From RGIG1681 sp045650505 (GTDB lineage Bacteria; Bacillota; Clostridia; Christensenellales; UBA1242): 25,597 bases of DNA. Below are positions 14,736 to 22,705 of the stretch, in pieces. The DNA lies in assembly GCA_045650505.1 (NCBI GenBank), contig JAZRRE010000009.1:1-25597 (forward strand). The letters are read 5' to 3'. The position numbers and the translations under genes are program-made. Each line of letters starts with the position of its first letter. Position 1 is the first letter of the stretch. The notes under the pieces are model-generated. The model was not told the DNA's origin. It did no database searches and was given only the letters and a program-made list of their open reading frames with translations.

Positions 14736-15830
14736 ATGAAAAAAATAACAAAATTATTTTCAATATTAATACTAGCCATTGTTTGTTCTTTTAACTTTAT
14801 TGCTTGTTCAAACAATGAAGAAAATTTAGCAACACAAACAATTACAACAAGCAATATCAGTGATACAGATTCTACTCAAGAAGAAGATATTGCAGATAAC
14901 GTTTCTGATTTAATTGAAGATAATACAAACGAAAATGTTAATGAAACAGAACCTGCCATTTACCCTATCATCTCTGGCATTTATAAATTTCAAAAAGACA
15001 CATTAAGTTTTGATGATATTTATTGCAAAAATGAACAAGAAGTTTTAACATTCTTCAAAACAAGAGATTTTAATGGTGTTTATGATTTTGTTAGCAAAGT
15101 TGGCTTTAATGAATTTTTAAAATCAATAACAACTGTAAATGTTGGCGGTGTTGACTATGATGTTGTAGTCACATTTAATAAAAATGAATCTAATGGTTCA
15201 GAGCTTGGCTATTTGACAGCTTTTGAAAGTTATAAAAACACATTTACACGTTTTGGAACCCAAATTGTTTATGAAGTATCTGAAAATTCAATTGTTTCAA
15301 AAGAAAATTATCCAGAATTTATTGTTAATCCAGAAACAAATAATGTTACAATTCTTTATCCATTCTATTATGTTGATGCAGATACAACAGAAATTATTTA
15401 CACCCCACTTTACATTAAAACAGAAGTTTCACTTTATAATGAAATTGATTTAATGCAAGATTCATCTCTTAAAGCTTACTCTTATTTAGAAAATTCAGCA
15501 CAAATTGTTAGTACAAATGATTATTTAAATACAGATGAAGCAATTAAAAAGCTTACAGAAATTCTTCCACTTGATGAAGATGCTCTTATTGAAGATTTAG
15601 AAAATATTGAATTTTATATTAAAGATAATAAATCATTATATATTCTCTATCATGAAGATACAATTTTAATTACTGAAAAAATTGAAAATCAAAATAACTA
15701 CATTCTCTTTGATTCTGTTACCATTGAAGTTGTTAATGAATATTATGATTTAACACTTAAAACAAATGTTATAACAGCACAAATTGAAATTGAAGAAAAT
15801 GTTTATTTTAAATGTAATTTTGTAGCATAA
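14736..15830 (+). CDS. Putative lipoprotein, unknown function
   Basis: 364 aa from ATG 14736 with AAGGAG nine bases upstream. Residues 1-23 are a lipoprotein signal peptide ending in the lipobox FIAC, with the lipid-carrying Cys24. A flexible Thr/Asp/Asn/Glu-rich linker (25-70) leads to a globular part starting SGIYKFQKDTLSFDDI. The globular part is strand-rich with repeated 'YxxxYx' and acidic loops; it has no recognised catalytic motif. Co-transcribed with the preceding membrane-anchored gene. Confidence 0.8.
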   Translation: MKKITKLFSILILAIVCSFNFIACSNNEENLATQTITTSNISDTDSTQEEDIADNVSDLIEDNTNENVNETEPAIYPIISGIYKFQKDTLSFDDIYCKNEQEVLTFFKTRDFNGVYDFVSKVGFNEFLKSITTVNVGGVDYDVVVTFNKNESNGSELGYLTAFESYKNTFTRFGTQIVYEVSENSIVSKENYPEFIVNPETNNVTILYPFYYVDADTTEIIYTPLYIKTEVSLYNEIDLMQDSSLKAYSYLENSAQIVSTNDYLNTDEAIKKLTEILPLDEDALIEDLENIEFYIKDNKSLYILYHEDTILITEKIENQNNYILFDSVTIEVVNEYYDLTLKTNVITAQIEIEENVYFKCNFVA

Positions 15831-15842
15831 TATTAATCACAA

Positions 15843-15877
15843 AAAAAAGAAGCTAATTTAATTAGCTTCTTTTTTTT
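15843..15877. terminator. Shared bidirectional terminator
   Basis: GAAGCTAAT (15849-15857), TTA loop, ATTAGCTTC (15861-15869), flanked by A8 and T8. It ends the plus-strand lipoprotein operon and the minus-strand Ppx/GppA-HD gene. Confidence 0.85.
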
Positions 15878-17396
15878 ATAAAATTTCAAGTTTTTTATGG
15901 AATGTTTTTTCAAAATCTCTACCTATTTCCATTCCTCTCTGAATTTCAAATGCAGCATCAGCAGTTGTAACAGTTTTCATAATAACTGAATCACCTAAAA
16001 TATCACAATTAATATCTATAATCAAATTATTTTTTGTTCTATCAAAACATTCTGCAAGTCTTAAAATAATTCCTAATTTCTTTGTTGCATCAACATCTTC
16101 AACTGTTAAAATACCTGTATATTTTGCCCAATCGCTCATTTTTAGTTCACCACCTGCGTGAAGTGAAGCAACAAAACTTGCTAAAATAAGTTCTCTATGG
16201 GTCAAACCATAAATTTCACTATTAAGCACAACTTCAAATGAATGTTGAGCATGATTTTTATAGCTAATTCTCTTACCAACATCGTGCATATATGAAGCTA
16301 CACGAAGCACTTTTACATATCCCCTTGGAAGTTTATGAAGCACACGAAGTTGTTTAAACAAAAGCATTGACAAATTATAAACTTGTTCGTTATGCTTTGT
16401 TGAATCTGCTTCAAATTCAGCTGTTTGTGCCATAACTGAAAAACCTACAATATCTGAATTTGGTTTTTCAAGTGTTGTTGGAGTAACTTCATTGAAAAGC
16501 AATCCTTCAATAACAGACCTTGTTGTGATTGTGATTGTTTCTCTTTGAACTTCTTCAGCTATAGCCTTAATAATTTCAACAGCATAAGCAAATATATCTG
16601 CTCTTGGTTCATTCAAATGCTTAATTCTCATATTTTCATTAAGTTCAAGTGCCTTGAGTTGTGATGAAATATGGTCAATGTCAGCTGTTTTTAAAAGATA
16701 TCCATCATCTTTATCAAGTGGATACTTTGTATAAATTCTATCCATTCTTGATAAATCTTCAAAATAAATACCATTACCAACAAATGTATATTCAGGCTCA
16801 ATGGTGTTAATCCATTCAAAATCTGAAAGTTGTGATTTGATATATTTTCTTACTTTTTCAAAAGCTTCAGCTTTATCTAATTTTCCAATTGGATACATAT
16901 CAACTAAAGTTTTTGGTCCAACAGGAATATATGCTTGGTTTAAGATATTTCTTCTATTATAGTGAATTAAATGAATGTTGTCAGCTCCAATATTAACAAT
17001 AAAACCTTTTGCAATATCATAGCTATTCATAATACCTGTGTAAATCGCATTATTTGCTTCTTCTGGAGAAAGCAATGTAAATCTAAAACCACAAGTAACA
17101 AACACTTCATCAAAGAAACTATATATGTTCATAGGTTTTGTATCTTTTACAAAACTAGCAATAGCAATAGTTTTTGTAACTGCAAACATATCACATATTT
17201 TTCTAAAATTCTTAAGTGTGCTAATAATTGACATAATTTGATTTTTCTTTAAGAAATGGTCATCATCCATCTCCAAACCAAATTTGATTGGCTCAACCTC
17301 TACATCACAAATAGAAAAATAATTATCTTGAACAACATTCGCAATTACCAATTTTGCAGAATATGTTTCAACCATTACAACAGCAATTTTATCCAC
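15876..17396 (-). CDS. Ppx/GppA-like domain fused to HD domain, phosphatase core degenerate
   Basis: 506 aa. Start GTG 17396 with GGAG seven bases upstream. The N-terminal ~300 residues follow the exopolyphosphatase/guanosine pentaphosphatase fold: LSPEEANNAIYTG (110-121), the later EPRADIFAYAVEIIKAI and SVIEGLLFNEV match well. But the phosphate-binding 'DIGGGSTE' is NIGADNIH (135-142) and the N-terminal 'DIGSN' is VETYSA, so normal polyphosphate hydrolysis is doubtful. Residues 335-500 are an HD domain (SYMHDVGKR with His371-Asp372, later NHAQHSFE, LASFVASLHAGG) with its metal-binding residues apparently kept. It could act through the HD domain, or as a ligand sensor. Monocistronic; convergent with the lipoprotein operon and downstream of rnfB. 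Confidence 0.85.
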   Translation of the reverse strand: MDKIAVVMVETYSAKLVIANVVQDNYFSICDVEVEPIKFGLEMDDDHFLKKNQIMSIISTLKNFRKICDMFAVTKTIAIASFVKDTKPMNIYSFFDEVFVTCGFRFTLLSPEEANNAIYTGIMNSYDIAKGFIVNIGADNIHLIHYNRRNILNQAYIPVGPKTLVDMYPIGKLDKAEAFEKVRKYIKSQLSDFEWINTIEPEYTFVGNGIYFEDLSRMDRIYTKYPLDKDDGYLLKTADIDHISSQLKALELNENMRIKHLNEPRADIFAYAVEIIKAIAEEVQRETITITTRSVIEGLLFNEVTPTTLEKPNSDIVGFSVMAQTAEFEADSTKHNEQVYNLSMLLFKQLRVLHKLPRGYVKVLRVASYMHDVGKRISYKNHAQHSFEVVLNSEIYGLTHRELILASFVASLHAGGELKMSDWAKYTGILTVEDVDATKKLGIILRLAECFDRTKNNLIIDINCDILGDSVIMKTVTTADAAFEIQRGMEIGRDFEKTFHKKLEIL

Positions 17397-17434
17397 AATT
17401 CTACTCCTAAAAATATTCTATTTTCTATACCAGA

Positions 17435-17440
17435 ATTATA
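17435..17440 (-). promoter_or_regulatory. Possible -10 element of the Ppx/GppA-HD gene
   Basis: TATAAT on the minus strand 39 bases before the GTG start; no good -35 partner is visible at the usual distance. Confidence 0.3.
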
Positions 17441-17549
17441 ACATATTTAATTTGAAAAGTATATGTTTATAAAGATATTTTAACATAAAACTTTTGCTAT
17501 ATTAAAAACTTATAACTTTGCAAATTTAAGGTTTTAATTTGACAGAAAA

Positions 17550-18329
17550 CTATATTCTAGAAATAACGTGTTCAGGGCAAGCTGCAACACATTTTCCACA
17601 ACGAATACAAATTTCAGAGTCAATTTTTGGAGTTCCACCAACCATTTTTATTGCTCCAACCGGACACGCAACAACACACGCTTCGCAGTGTGTGCAAGCA
17701 ACTTTACAATTTCTTACAACAACAGAATCATCCGCAGTATTGCTACAAACAACTTCAACAAATTTTTTGCTTGGAATCAAATCAATAATATGATTTGGGC
17801 AAGCGTGCACACATTCTGCACAACCCACACATTTATCTTTATCAACAATAGCACAACCCTTTTCAGATATGGATATTGCCCCATAAATACAAGATTTAAC
17901 ACAATCTCCGCAACCCAAGCACGCATTAGGACAATACTTGTCTCCACTGTGAAGCAAGTTCATACTTGCACAAGTTTTATCACCAACATATTTAAACTTA
18001 TTGTTGCAATCAACACCGCCTTTACATCTAACAAAAGCAACAGCATCAAAATGAACTTTTCTTTCTCTTTTTAAAACTTGTCTAACTCTTAAAAATTTAA
18101 TTCCTAACAAATAAGGACAAACATTAGGAGAAGTTTTTCCTTTTGTTAAATCTTCTGCAAACTGCATACAGTTTGGTCTTCCACATTGTTTACAGTCAAG
18201 ATTTGGCAAAAGTTCGTAAACAACTTCAGAAATTTTATTTAATTTTTTATTCTTGCGTGTGAAAATAACAACTGCAATAATCACAGCTAGTAGCACTAAA
18301 ACTGAAGCTATATAAATAACAATTTTCAT
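17550..18329 (-). CDS. rnfB: Rnf complex iron-sulfur subunit RnfB
   Basis: 259 aa. One N-terminal membrane segment (3-24), then the RnfB-type four-Cys domain LPNLDCKQCGRPNC...C (Cys46, 49, 54, 71) for one [4Fe-4S] cluster. The C-terminal part has four CxxCxxCxxxC ferredoxin motifs (starting at Cys137, 167, 212 and 241), enough for about four more clusters. RnfB normally accepts electrons from reduced ferredoxin on the cytoplasmic side. Nothing in this subunit looks degraded, in contrast with its partners. AGGAG precedes ATG 18329; 12 bases separate it from the stop of the RnfA-like gene. Last gene of the cluster. Confidence 0.95.
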   Translation of the reverse strand: MKIVIYIASVLVLLAVIIAVVIFTRKNKKLNKISEVVYELLPNLDCKQCGRPNCMQFAEDLTKGKTSPNVCPYLLGIKFLRVRQVLKRERKVHFDAVAFVRCKGGVDCNNKFKYVGDKTCASMNLLHSGDKYCPNACLGCGDCVKSCIYGAISISEKGCAIVDKDKCVGCAECVHACPNHIIDLIPSKKFVEVVCSNTADDSVVVRNCKVACTHCEACVVACPVGAIKMVGGTPKIDSEICIRCGKCVAACPEHVISRI

Positions 18330-18341
18330 CTTAAGCTCTCC

Positions 18342-18920
18342 TTAAATAACTAATAAACTTGCATAATAAATTAAAATTGAAAATAATGCAAATAAGAAAA
18401 TTCTCACTGAAATATTTCTAAAATTAATATTTAAGTATCCTCTATTCATTGTTTTAATATAGAATCCCATAAGTACATTCATAACAAAAACAACAATGCC
18501 AATGCAAACAAGCGACATAATAAATGGAAGAATCTTAACAGAAAAATCAAGTGCAAATAACACCGAAAGTGTAAACACCACATCAAATCCGTAAGAGAAA
18601 GAACTTTCATATAAATAGAAACTGAATGGCGATAATTTTTGTGTTAAATGAGCCACTAACAAATGATAAAGTGCAACAATAAACACATTAACACTTACAC
18701 TAATGTAAAATAAATCAAATTTTTCATAAACATAGTTATTCAAAAGATAAGAAATAAACGATGTTAAAATGATACCCAAAATCAAAAACAAAGCATTAAC
18801 ATATCTAAATGTTCGATACATTTTTTCTCTTTGAATTTGAAGCGGACCTGAACCATTATAAATAAAAATATTTTCTTTGAGACCATATAAAGCAAGGTAC
18901 GATAAAAATGTTTCTAACAT
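18342..18920 (-). CDS. rnfA: Highly divergent RnfA-like membrane subunit
   Basis: 192 aa, six hydrophobic segments, the length and topology of RnfA. Identity is low; the assignment rests on gene position between the E-like gene and rnfB and on faint anchors: ENIFIYNGSGPL corresponds to 'NNfVLsrflGiCPfLG' and TQKLSP to 'kKtsP'. In canonical RnfA, cysteines in the 'GiCP' and 'TTNC' motifs hold half of the intramembrane [2Fe-2S] cluster. Here they read GSGP (Gly25) and DV (Val114); the only Cys is elsewhere (LVCIG). The start codon overlaps the stop of the E-like gene (TAATG), so they are translationally coupled. Confidence 0.65.
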   Translation of the reverse strand: MLETFLSYLALYGLKENIFIYNGSGPLQIQREKMYRTFRYVNALFLILGIILTSFISYLLNNYVYEKFDLFYISVSVNVFIVALYHLLVAHLTQKLSPFSFYLYESSFSYGFDVVFTLSVLFALDFSVKILPFIMSLVCIGIVVFVMNVLMGFYIKTMNRGYLNINFRNISVRIFLFALFSILIYYASLLVI

Positions 18921-19816
18921 TACTTTTTACCCTCCTTCTTTTCTTTATCAAAAACTTGTTGAACTTTTGTTTCTTTTGAAACTTTGAGTCTTGATTTCTT
19001 TTTCTTAATTGTTGATGTTTTTTGTTCTTGAACTTCTACGTTATTACTTTCATCAAGTTCTGCAAGTGATTCATTTTTGTTGTCTTTATCAACAATTTCT
19101 TCAAACTCTTCATTGTCAACATATTTAATTTCAACTTCAGAAGCAAGAAGTTTTTGTCTGCGGAGTGAATCATATTGGAATACTCTTTCATTTTTAACTT
19201 GCTTTAAAAGTTTAGCATAAGCCATATTTTTTTGCTCTAAATATTTAATAATCTTTCTAAATACAATTTCACATACAGCACAAAGAAGTGCAAGCCAAAT
19301 AAAGCTAAATGTTACTGTTTCAAAAAATGCATAACCTGAATAAGCAAATGGCTTCCAATTAAAGATGGTTCCAAAGCTTAAAAATTCTTTAACAACAACA
19401 AATATAATTGAAACAACTGTATAAATAAAAATTGAATTTAAAACACGAATAAAGTAATTGTTAACAGCTGCCTTGATATCAATGTAATAAATATCAATAC
19501 TCATAACAATTGTTGAAAGAATCGCATAATAGTTTTGATTAGAAGCAGAAAGCCCTAAAATTGAATATTCTTGAATCAAATAGTTAAACACTGTAATCAA
19601 GAAAGTTGAAAGAACTGCTGTTATAAACACCTTCATAGTTTTGCTCAAAAACTTATTAAGCATCAAGCATACAATGGCTGAAATAATAAAACAGAAAGCA
19701 GTTGCACAAATATAATAAAGAGCCTCACTTGCATTATTCATAATCAAAACAAGTGGACATATTGCAAGAATAACAACATCAATAACATTGTGTTCAATAT
19801 TACTTTTTATGTGCAT
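18920..19816 (-). CDS. rnfE: Divergent RnfE-like membrane subunit with charged C-terminal tail
   Basis: 298 aa. Residues 1-190 have six membrane segments and RnfE anchors: VILAICPLV (canonical 'vlGLCPaLA', Cys20 kept) and VVKEFLSFGTIFNW (canonical 'iREilGaGTifG'). The second cluster cysteine of 'vNCiilGRaEafA' is absent; that stretch reads VMSIDIYYIDIKAA (Ser106). Canonical RnfE is about 200 residues, whereas here some 105 extra residues follow, strongly charged, with acidic then Lys-rich parts (TIKKKKSRLKVSKETKVQ) and presumably cytoplasmic. GGAGG lies before ATG 19816 inside the end of rnfD, and the two genes overlap by 17 bases. Confidence 0.7.
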   Translation of the reverse strand: MHIKSNIEHNVIDVVILAICPLVLIMNNASEALYYICATAFCFIISAIVCLMLNKFLSKTMKVFITAVLSTFLITVFNYLIQEYSILGLSASNQNYYAILSTIVMSIDIYYIDIKAAVNNYFIRVLNSIFIYTVVSIIFVVVKEFLSFGTIFNWKPFAYSGYAFFETVTFSFIWLALLCAVCEIVFRKIIKYLEQKNMAYAKLLKQVKNERVFQYDSLRRQKLLASEVEIKYVDNEEFEEIVDKDNKNESLAELDESNNVEVQEQKTSTIKKKKSRLKVSKETKVQQVFDKEKKEGKK

Positions 19817-20729
19817 TTCTAATACCTCCTTGAGAAATTGGTTTAATTGCTAAATACCTATCAAAGATAGGAGCTAAAACATTCACAAAAAGAGCCACTG
19901 CAAAGATTGTATTCTCTCCAATATTTCCGTTAATCCAACAAAGAGCTGAAAGTGCACCAAAAAGAACCGAATACAAAATCTTTCCAAGTAATGTATCTGG
20001 AGATGTATTAGGGTCTGTCAACATAAACACACAAACAAAAATAAATGAACCAGAAAGCATATTTAAAATAGCTTGTTCATAACCAACTTTAAGCATTGCT
20101 GTTACAAAATATGCAGCAACCGCAAGCACCGGAATTTTAATATCAATAACCCTTGTATAGGTTAAAAGTATAGCACAAACAACAATAAGCAATATGCAAG
20201 TTGTTCCAATTCCGCCAACAGCTTGTCCAGAAAGCAAATTTGAAATACTATTAGCACCACCTACTGTAAATGATTCATAAACATCACCATTTAAAGTGAA
20301 AGAATATAAACTGCTAGAAAGTGCTGGTGCAATAACACCCGCCAAACATCTTCCACAATTTGATGGATTAAACTTGTTAAATCCAAGTCCACCAAAAGCT
20401 TGTTTAATTACAAAAATTGAAAAGAATGCAGAAACCGCAACCACCCAAATTGGAGTTTTAGCTGGAAGCGTTAACGCCAAAATCATTCCCGTTACAAAGA
20501 ATGAAAAGTTATCCACTTTAATTTTTTTTCCATTAATAAAATTAAAAAGCATTTCAGAAAGCATACAACTTGCAAGCGAAGCTAAAATTAAAAGCAAAGC
20601 TTCAAGCCCAAAAAATATAATCCCATAAACAGCTGGAACAACTAATGCAACTGATGTATATAAAAACATTTTATTAACATCGTTTCCACTGTGAACAAAT
20701 GGAGAATTTAAAACAATAAAACTACCCAT
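19800..20729 (-). CDS. rnfD: RnfD membrane subunit lacking the flavinylation Thr
   Basis: 309 aa from ATG 20729 (GGAGG five bases upstream; the frame runs on to 20774 inside rnfC). Clear RnfD/NqrB family: NSPFVHSGNDVNKMF, FGGLGFNKFNPSNCGR, VGGIGTTC, MLTDPNTSPDTLLGKILY, LAPIFDRY, about ten membrane segments. In RnfD, FMN is attached through a phosphoester to Thr of the 'SGAT' motif by the transferase ApbE. The aligned stretch here is TVGGANSIS, with Asn160 in place of Thr, so covalent FMN is not expected. The start overlaps the rnfC stop by eight bases. Confidence 0.92.
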   Translation of the reverse strand: MGSFIVLNSPFVHSGNDVNKMFLYTSVALVVPAVYGIIFFGLEALLLILASLASCMLSEMLFNFINGKKIKVDNFSFFVTGMILALTLPAKTPIWVVAVSAFFSIFVIKQAFGGLGFNKFNPSNCGRCLAGVIAPALSSSLYSFTLNGDVYESFTVGGANSISNLLSGQAVGGIGTTCILLIVVCAILLTYTRVIDIKIPVLAVAAYFVTAMLKVGYEQAILNMLSGSFIFVCVFMLTDPNTSPDTLLGKILYSVLFGALSALCWINGNIGENTIFAVALFVNVLAPIFDRYLAIKPISQGGIRNAHKK

Positions 20730-22041
20730 TACTTCCTCCTCTGTTTTTTCTATCATAATGCTTTGCAGTAGCAATTCTTTGTGTCAAATATCTCCTTGCA
20801 GGACAAATAAATGAACAACAACCACACTCAATACAAGAGTGAGCATTAAGTTTAGGAATTTCATCAAAACGTTCGTTTAAATAAGCATTATCGATTTGTT
20901 TTGGATTCAAAAACATAGGGCAAACTGAAGCACATTTTCCACAAGAAATACAAGGATATTCTTTAGATTCTTCATACTCATCATATTTTTGCAAGATAAG
21001 TGAATCTGTTGTGAGCGAAATTGAAATATCTTTATTATAATGAGCTTTTCCAGCCATAACATTACCTTCAATTAAAACTGAAGAAGTTTCTTTATCTTCA
21101 ATTCCAATAAAATCGTAAAGATTTTCAATAGAAACACCATTTTGAATCAAATAGTTACCCTTACGAATAACATTGTTACCATCAATTGTAACAATTTTTG
21201 ATGTAACCGGTTTATTAAATTCAACTGCACGACAAAAGTTATAGCACGCTTCCGCACTTTCAATTGTGATTCCAGCATCTAAAAATGAAGAGCCTTGCTT
21301 AATTTTCTTGCCGCAAACTAAATTTGTTAAAATGTATGGATTGTCTAGCGGATATTTGTTTGGAATGAACTTGATTTTAAAATCATAGTTTTTCTTTGTG
21401 TCTAAAATATGTTTTTTAACTTTAGCAGCAAGTTTTCTATTTGCTTCAGTAAACACAAATGTTACAGATGCAGCACTTGTAACATTCACAAAATACTTCG
21501 CACCATTAATAACCTCTTCAGTTTTATATTCTGCAAGTGTTTGGTTGATTGAGTTATTAGGGTCTGTGCTATCCATCATAATCAAAACGGTTTTATATGA
21601 CCTTCCACCAACATAGGCATACTTTAAATATGTTGGCATACCAGAAATAGTGTCAATTAAACCCGCATCACGAATTCTGCCAATCAAAGTAACATCACTA
21701 ACAGATTCAATTTCAGGCAAATCAATACTTTCGTTTTTATTATTATTCATAATAAGAATGTGCTTTGCATAATCACCATTAAGTGTGGTTTTGTTAAAAA
21801 TATTCAAAACTTTTCCACTAACCGGAGAATAGATATTAATACCAAAATTACCACTTGGTTTTGCAAGCAATGTTCCCTGTTTAACTTCATCACCAACACG
21901 AACAACAGGTTCAGATTCGGCAATGTTTTTAAGCTTTAATGGAACATTATAAAATTCCATTGGACGCATTGGTGTAATGTCGATTCCAACGGATAACTTT
22001 CTTGTAAATGGATAGATACCTTTAAAATTAACTAATTTCAC
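20722..22041 (-). CDS. rnfC: RnfC peripheral subunit with altered FMN/NADH region
   Basis: 439 aa, GTG start at 22041 with AGAGG upstream. The N-terminal barrel-sandwich part (PVVRVGDEVKQGTLLAKPSG, IYSPVSGKV), the SLBB-like segment (KIVTIDGNNVIRKGNYLIQNGVSIENLYDFIG) and two [4Fe-4S] motifs (Cys364/367/370/374 and Cys403/406/409/413) are all RnfC. Canonical RnfC binds FMN and NADH through 'GmGGAGFPT.vK' and 'NgaECEPYlt'; here these read LIDTISGMPTYLK (128-140) and MMDSTDPNNS (155-164), and 'GGPMMG' is EGNVMAG. Electron exchange with NAD is therefore doubtful. First gene of the cluster C-D-E-A-B; no RnfG gene is present. Confidence 0.92.
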   Translation of the reverse strand: MKLVNFKGIYPFTRKLSVGIDITPMRPMEFYNVPLKLKNIAESEPVVRVGDEVKQGTLLAKPSGNFGINIYSPVSGKVLNIFNKTTLNGDYAKHILIMNNNKNESIDLPEIESVSDVTLIGRIRDAGLIDTISGMPTYLKYAYVGGRSYKTVLIMMDSTDPNNSINQTLAEYKTEEVINGAKYFVNVTSAASVTFVFTEANRKLAAKVKKHILDTKKNYDFKIKFIPNKYPLDNPYILTNLVCGKKIKQGSSFLDAGITIESAEACYNFCRAVEFNKPVTSKIVTIDGNNVIRKGNYLIQNGVSIENLYDFIGIEDKETSSVLIEGNVMAGKAHYNKDISISLTTDSLILQKYDEYEESKEYPCISCGKCASVCPMFLNPKQIDNAYLNERFDEIPKLNAHSCIECGCCSFICPARRYLTQRIATAKHYDRKNRGGSNG

Positions 22042-22070
22042 AATATACCTCTAATTTTATATACATAAAT

Positions 22071-22099
22071 ATATTACCAAAAATAAAGAATATTGTAAA
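22071..22099 (-). promoter_or_regulatory. Promoter of the Rnf-like operon
   Basis: Minus strand: TTTACA (22094-22099), 17-bp spacer, TAATAT (22071-22076). Start near 22064, leader about 23 bases. No recognisable regulator site; the rest of the 22042-22223 gap is AT-rich. Confidence 0.5.
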
Positions 22100-22223
22100 A
22101 CAAAATTGAATGCTTTAAGAAATTAAATTTTATATTTTTTAGACAAAATTTTATCAAAAAATACACTCAAATTTAATTATAAAATTTGCTAAAATAAATC
22201 ACTTTCAAAAAAGAAAAACTTAA

Positions 22224-22640
22224 TCATATTTTTAAAAATTTTTGACTATCTTTTTCATCTTTTTCTTTAACTTTTTTTATATCCAAAATTGCTTTAATAA
22301 AATAAAAAATTCCAATCAAAATAATAAAACAAGAAAAGCAAATTTGCAAAATATCAGAACTAACTTTTATAGCAAAAATACTTGCAATTGTAGAAAGCGT
22401 TACAGATGGAATTATTACACACAAAACCACTTTGTAATCAATGAGTTTATTTTTTGCATAAACCAATGAACAGATAATTGCAAGAATTAAAAAACACACA
22501 ACATTTGTTGACTGACAAATAAGTTGTGAAACATTAAAAAATAAACTTAATATTGGTATTAGAAAAGTTCCTCCACCCATACCCATTCCAGCAAAAATTC
22601 CTGAAAACGCCGAAGCAATAATTAATAGTAAAATCTGCAA
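22224..22640 (-). CDS. Half-size TSUP (TauE/SafE) family permease, subunit 2
   Basis: 138 aa from TTG 22640 (GGAG seven bases upstream; no ATG fits). About four membrane segments. GIFAGMGMGGGTFLIPIL near residues 14-31 is the Gly-rich signature that begins each half of TSUP/DUF81 transporters. Full-length TSUP proteins have two such halves in about 250 aa; here each half is a separate gene, so a heterodimer with the upstream gene product is expected. Members export sulfite, sulfonates or related anions; the substrate here is unknown. A charged cytoplasmic tail (KKVKEKDEKDSQKF) follows the last helix. Confidence 0.85.
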   Translation of the reverse strand: MQILLLIIASAFSGIFAGMGMGGGTFLIPILSLFFNVSQLICQSTNVVCFLILAIICSLVYAKNKLIDYKVVLCVIIPSVTLSTIASIFAIKVSSDILQICFSCFIILIGIFYFIKAILDIKKVKEKDEKDSQKFLKI

Positions 22641-22705
22641 AATTTTTCTCCTTTTTTTTATTTTTATATGCTTTTTTCATTTATTTTTACACATTTTTGC
22701 GTTTT

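Noticed and set aside
17539..18074. Plus-strand open frames antisense to rnfB
   Set aside because: They are antisense shadows of cysteine-rich codons of rnfB; no start signals and no family resemblance.
17550..22041. Na+-translocating NQR instead of Rnf
   Set aside because: RnfB with its ferredoxin motifs and RnfC with two C-terminal clusters are Rnf-specific; there is no NqrF or NqrA-type subunit.
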